The position numbers and the translations under genes are program-made. Of a stretch of DNA of 14,620 bases, positions 13,632 through 14,620 are shown piece after piece (position 1 is the stretch's first letter; each line of letters opens with the position of its first letter). Location: assembly GCA_017460265.1 (NCBI GenBank), contig JAFUBJ010000309.1, positions 1-14,620 on the forward strand, read 5' to 3'. Source of the DNA: Atopobiaceae bacterium. Lineage in GTDB: Bacteria > Actinomycetota > Coriobacteriia > Coriobacteriales > Atopobiaceae. Below the pieces are notes generated by a model. It ran no database searches and had not been told where the DNA came from. It worked only from the letters and a program-made list of their open reading frames with translations.

Positions 13632-13989
13632 GCGTAGAGACCCTCTTGACGATGGAAAGCTCAGACCCATCCTCAGAGACGCCAAAGTCGTCGCACACGG
13701 CAGAGAGCAGAAGCTCGATGAGGTCGAGGTCTGCGTTGCTCTCTGCATCGGCATCGCCAAGCGAGAAGGCCATGCGGACCTCGTCGGAGGACAGCTCGAA
13801 CGAGACGTCACAGGCCTCGGGCGCGGTGGCGCAGGCAAAGACAAACCCTTCCTCGGCTGCCATGCGCACGTCCTCGACGTCATCGACGTCCATCTCGCAC
13901 AGGACCGCAAGGTTAGAGGCGGTCATGCGCACGACGCGGGCAAAGGATGCAGCCGCAGGAACGCGGAGGCAAACGGAGTCTGAGCTCAT
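13621..13989 (-). CDS. RsbW/SpoIIAB-like anti-sigma factor with degenerate ATP-binding motifs
   Basis: A 122-residue protein upstream of, and overlapping, the sigma gene. Overall layout (beta strand, helix 'SFARVVRMTASNLAVL', helix 'DVEDVRMAAEEGFVFACATA', beta strands, C-terminal 'ELSIVKRV') matches the HATPase_c_2 anti-sigma fold, and position supports this role. In active RsbW/SpoIIAB kinases the N-box has Glu-x3-Asn ('SEAVTNA'); here it reads 'EEGFVFA' (46-52), with Phe in place of the Mg-binding Asn. The G1 loop Asp-x-Gly-x-Gly is also absent; the matching part reads 'SLGDADAESNADLDL' (76-90). It could still bind the sigma factor but probably cannot phosphorylate an antagonist. No anti-anti-sigma gene is in the window. 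Start at ATG 13989 with AAGGGG upstream, ten bases after the previous stop. Confidence 0.7.
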   Translation of the reverse strand: MSSDSVCLRVPAAASFARVVRMTASNLAVLCEMDVDDVEDVRMAAEEGFVFACATAPEACDVSFELSSDEVRMAFSLGDADAESNADLDLIELLLSAVCDDFGVSEDGSELSIVKRVSTHVR

Positions 13990-13999
13990 GGAAGGCCCC

Positions 14000-14524
14000 T
14001 TACTCGGCGTCGGAGCCGTAGGTCACGTAGCCGTTGTCGGCAGGAGCCGCGGAGATGGGATCCTCCTCGACAGGCGCCTGAGCGGTAGCCTCAACAAGCG
14101 CGGCAGACTTTGCGGCGGCGCGTCCCGTGATGCGGTTCACCGCAGCGGCAACACCATTGGCGGCAGTCGTGGCGACGTTCTTGACGGAATCGGTGACCGA
14201 CGTTGCGGTCTCGCCCACGGAAGAGACGTCTCCCAGAATCGAGTTGACATGACCGAGCGAGCCGTTTGCCTCCTCCAGGGTCGTGCCAAGCTGCTCCAGA
14301 AGGGGCTGGAGTTCCTTGACGGAGGGCTGGATGTCGTCCATCAGGCCATCAACCTTGCCAATGATGGGCTGCGCCTGGCCAATCGTCTCGTTGGCGGTAA
14401 CGGTGAGCTCGTCGATGGTGGTACGAGCCTTGCGGATGGTCAGGGCAAGCTCGACGATTGCCCAGATGGCCGCGGCAATAAGCAAGACAAGGGCAATGTT
14501 TAATGGCGTAGGTTCAAAAGTCAT
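14000..14524 (-). CDS. DUF948-like membrane-anchored coiled-coil protein
   Basis: A 174-residue protein with one N-terminal membrane helix (about 8-30) and a long heptad-like helical region (about 31-135) rich in Thr, Leu, Val and Gln. It ends in an Ala-rich acidic tail ('APVEEDPISAAPADN'). This layout and 'TIRKARTTIDELTVTANET' match DUF948 proteins such as Bacillus YtxG, a SigB-dependent general stress protein. I know of no defined biochemical activity. I used ATG 14524, with AAGGA upstream; the frame extends another 31 codons into the putative promoter. It is the first gene of the unit with the anti-sigma and sigma genes. The 5' leader folds into a hairpin (14553-14559 with 14570-14576). 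Confidence 0.75.
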   Translation of the reverse strand: MTFEPTPLNIALVLLIAAAIWAIVELALTIRKARTTIDELTVTANETIGQAQPIIGKVDGLMDDIQPSVKELQPLLEQLGTTLEEANGSLGHVNSILGDVSSVGETATSVTDSVKNVATTAANGVAAAVNRITGRAAAKSAALVEATAQAPVEEDPISAAPADNGYVTYGSDAE

Positions 14525-14591
14525 GATGGTGTTCCTTATCTTCGCGTGTGATTGGGTGCACAGGCTGGAGCACCCACCTTTGGGAATCATT

Positions 14592-14617
14592 TTACCCATT
14601 TGGGACAAGAAGCACAC
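14592..14617 (-). promoter_or_regulatory. SigB/SigF-type promoter of the sigma operon
   Basis: On the - strand, GTGT (14617-14614) is followed after 16 bases by GGGTAA (14597-14592). This fits the GTTT/GnnT-N14-17-GGGTA(A/T/C) promoters used by actinobacterial and Bacillus SigB/SigF factors. It lies about 68 bases upstream of the first gene of the operon that encodes such a factor. Confidence 0.5.
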
Positions 14618-14620
14618 ATG

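Noticed and set aside
1..14620. CRISPR arrays, tRNA or rRNA genes, insertion sequences
   Set aside because: No regularly spaced repeats, no cloverleaf-like sequence, no rRNA motifs and no transposase were seen on either strand.

Overview
The window looks like chromosomal DNA of a high-GC Gram-positive bacterium. The most likely group is the actinobacterial class Coriobacteriia (Olsenella/Atopobium-like). This is inferred from the gene order alaS-ruvX-mltG-yqeG-aroK-aroB-like-pepP, strongly G/C-biased third codon positions, a lipobox lipoprotein, and a RsbW/SigB-type anti-sigma/sigma pair. No rRNA, tRNA or CRISPR array was seen.

Left part (1-2944, + strand) is an accessory segment. It holds the 3' end of an XRE-type repressor gene, a small unidentified protein, an Abi_2/AbiD-F-family protein with a HEPN-type RxxxxH motif, and a tyrosine recombinase at the edge. 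The Abi gene is clearly lower in GC than the integrase beside it. The 125-base gap before the Abi gene folds into two good hairpins and could encode or contain a regulatory RNA. A 224-base gene-free stretch (2945-3168) separates the integrase from the next gene and is where an attachment site would be expected.

Middle part (3169-11645, - strand) is a conserved housekeeping block. One transcription unit, read right to left, is alaS, ruvX, mltG, yqeG, closed by a strong terminator at 6779-6808. A second unit is aroK, an aroB-like gene, an M24 aminopeptidase gene and a DUF554 membrane protein gene, with overlaps or very short gaps. The AroB-like protein has lost the histidines and glutamate that bind zinc in 3-dehydroquinate synthase, so its enzyme activity is doubtful. 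alaS has a recognisable promoter whose -35 is embedded in a near-perfect 21-base palindrome, which suggests a repressor.

Right part (11735-14620, - strand) holds a secreted lipoprotein gene with an internally duplicated domain and its own terminator, followed upstream by a three-gene stress operon. That operon encodes a DUF948-like membrane protein, a RsbW-like anti-sigma factor with degenerate ATP-binding motifs, and a SigB/SigF-type sigma factor. It is preceded by a GGGTAA-type promoter that fits autoregulation by its own sigma factor. Most predicted start sites were moved inside the longest open frames on the basis of ribosome binding sites and family length.
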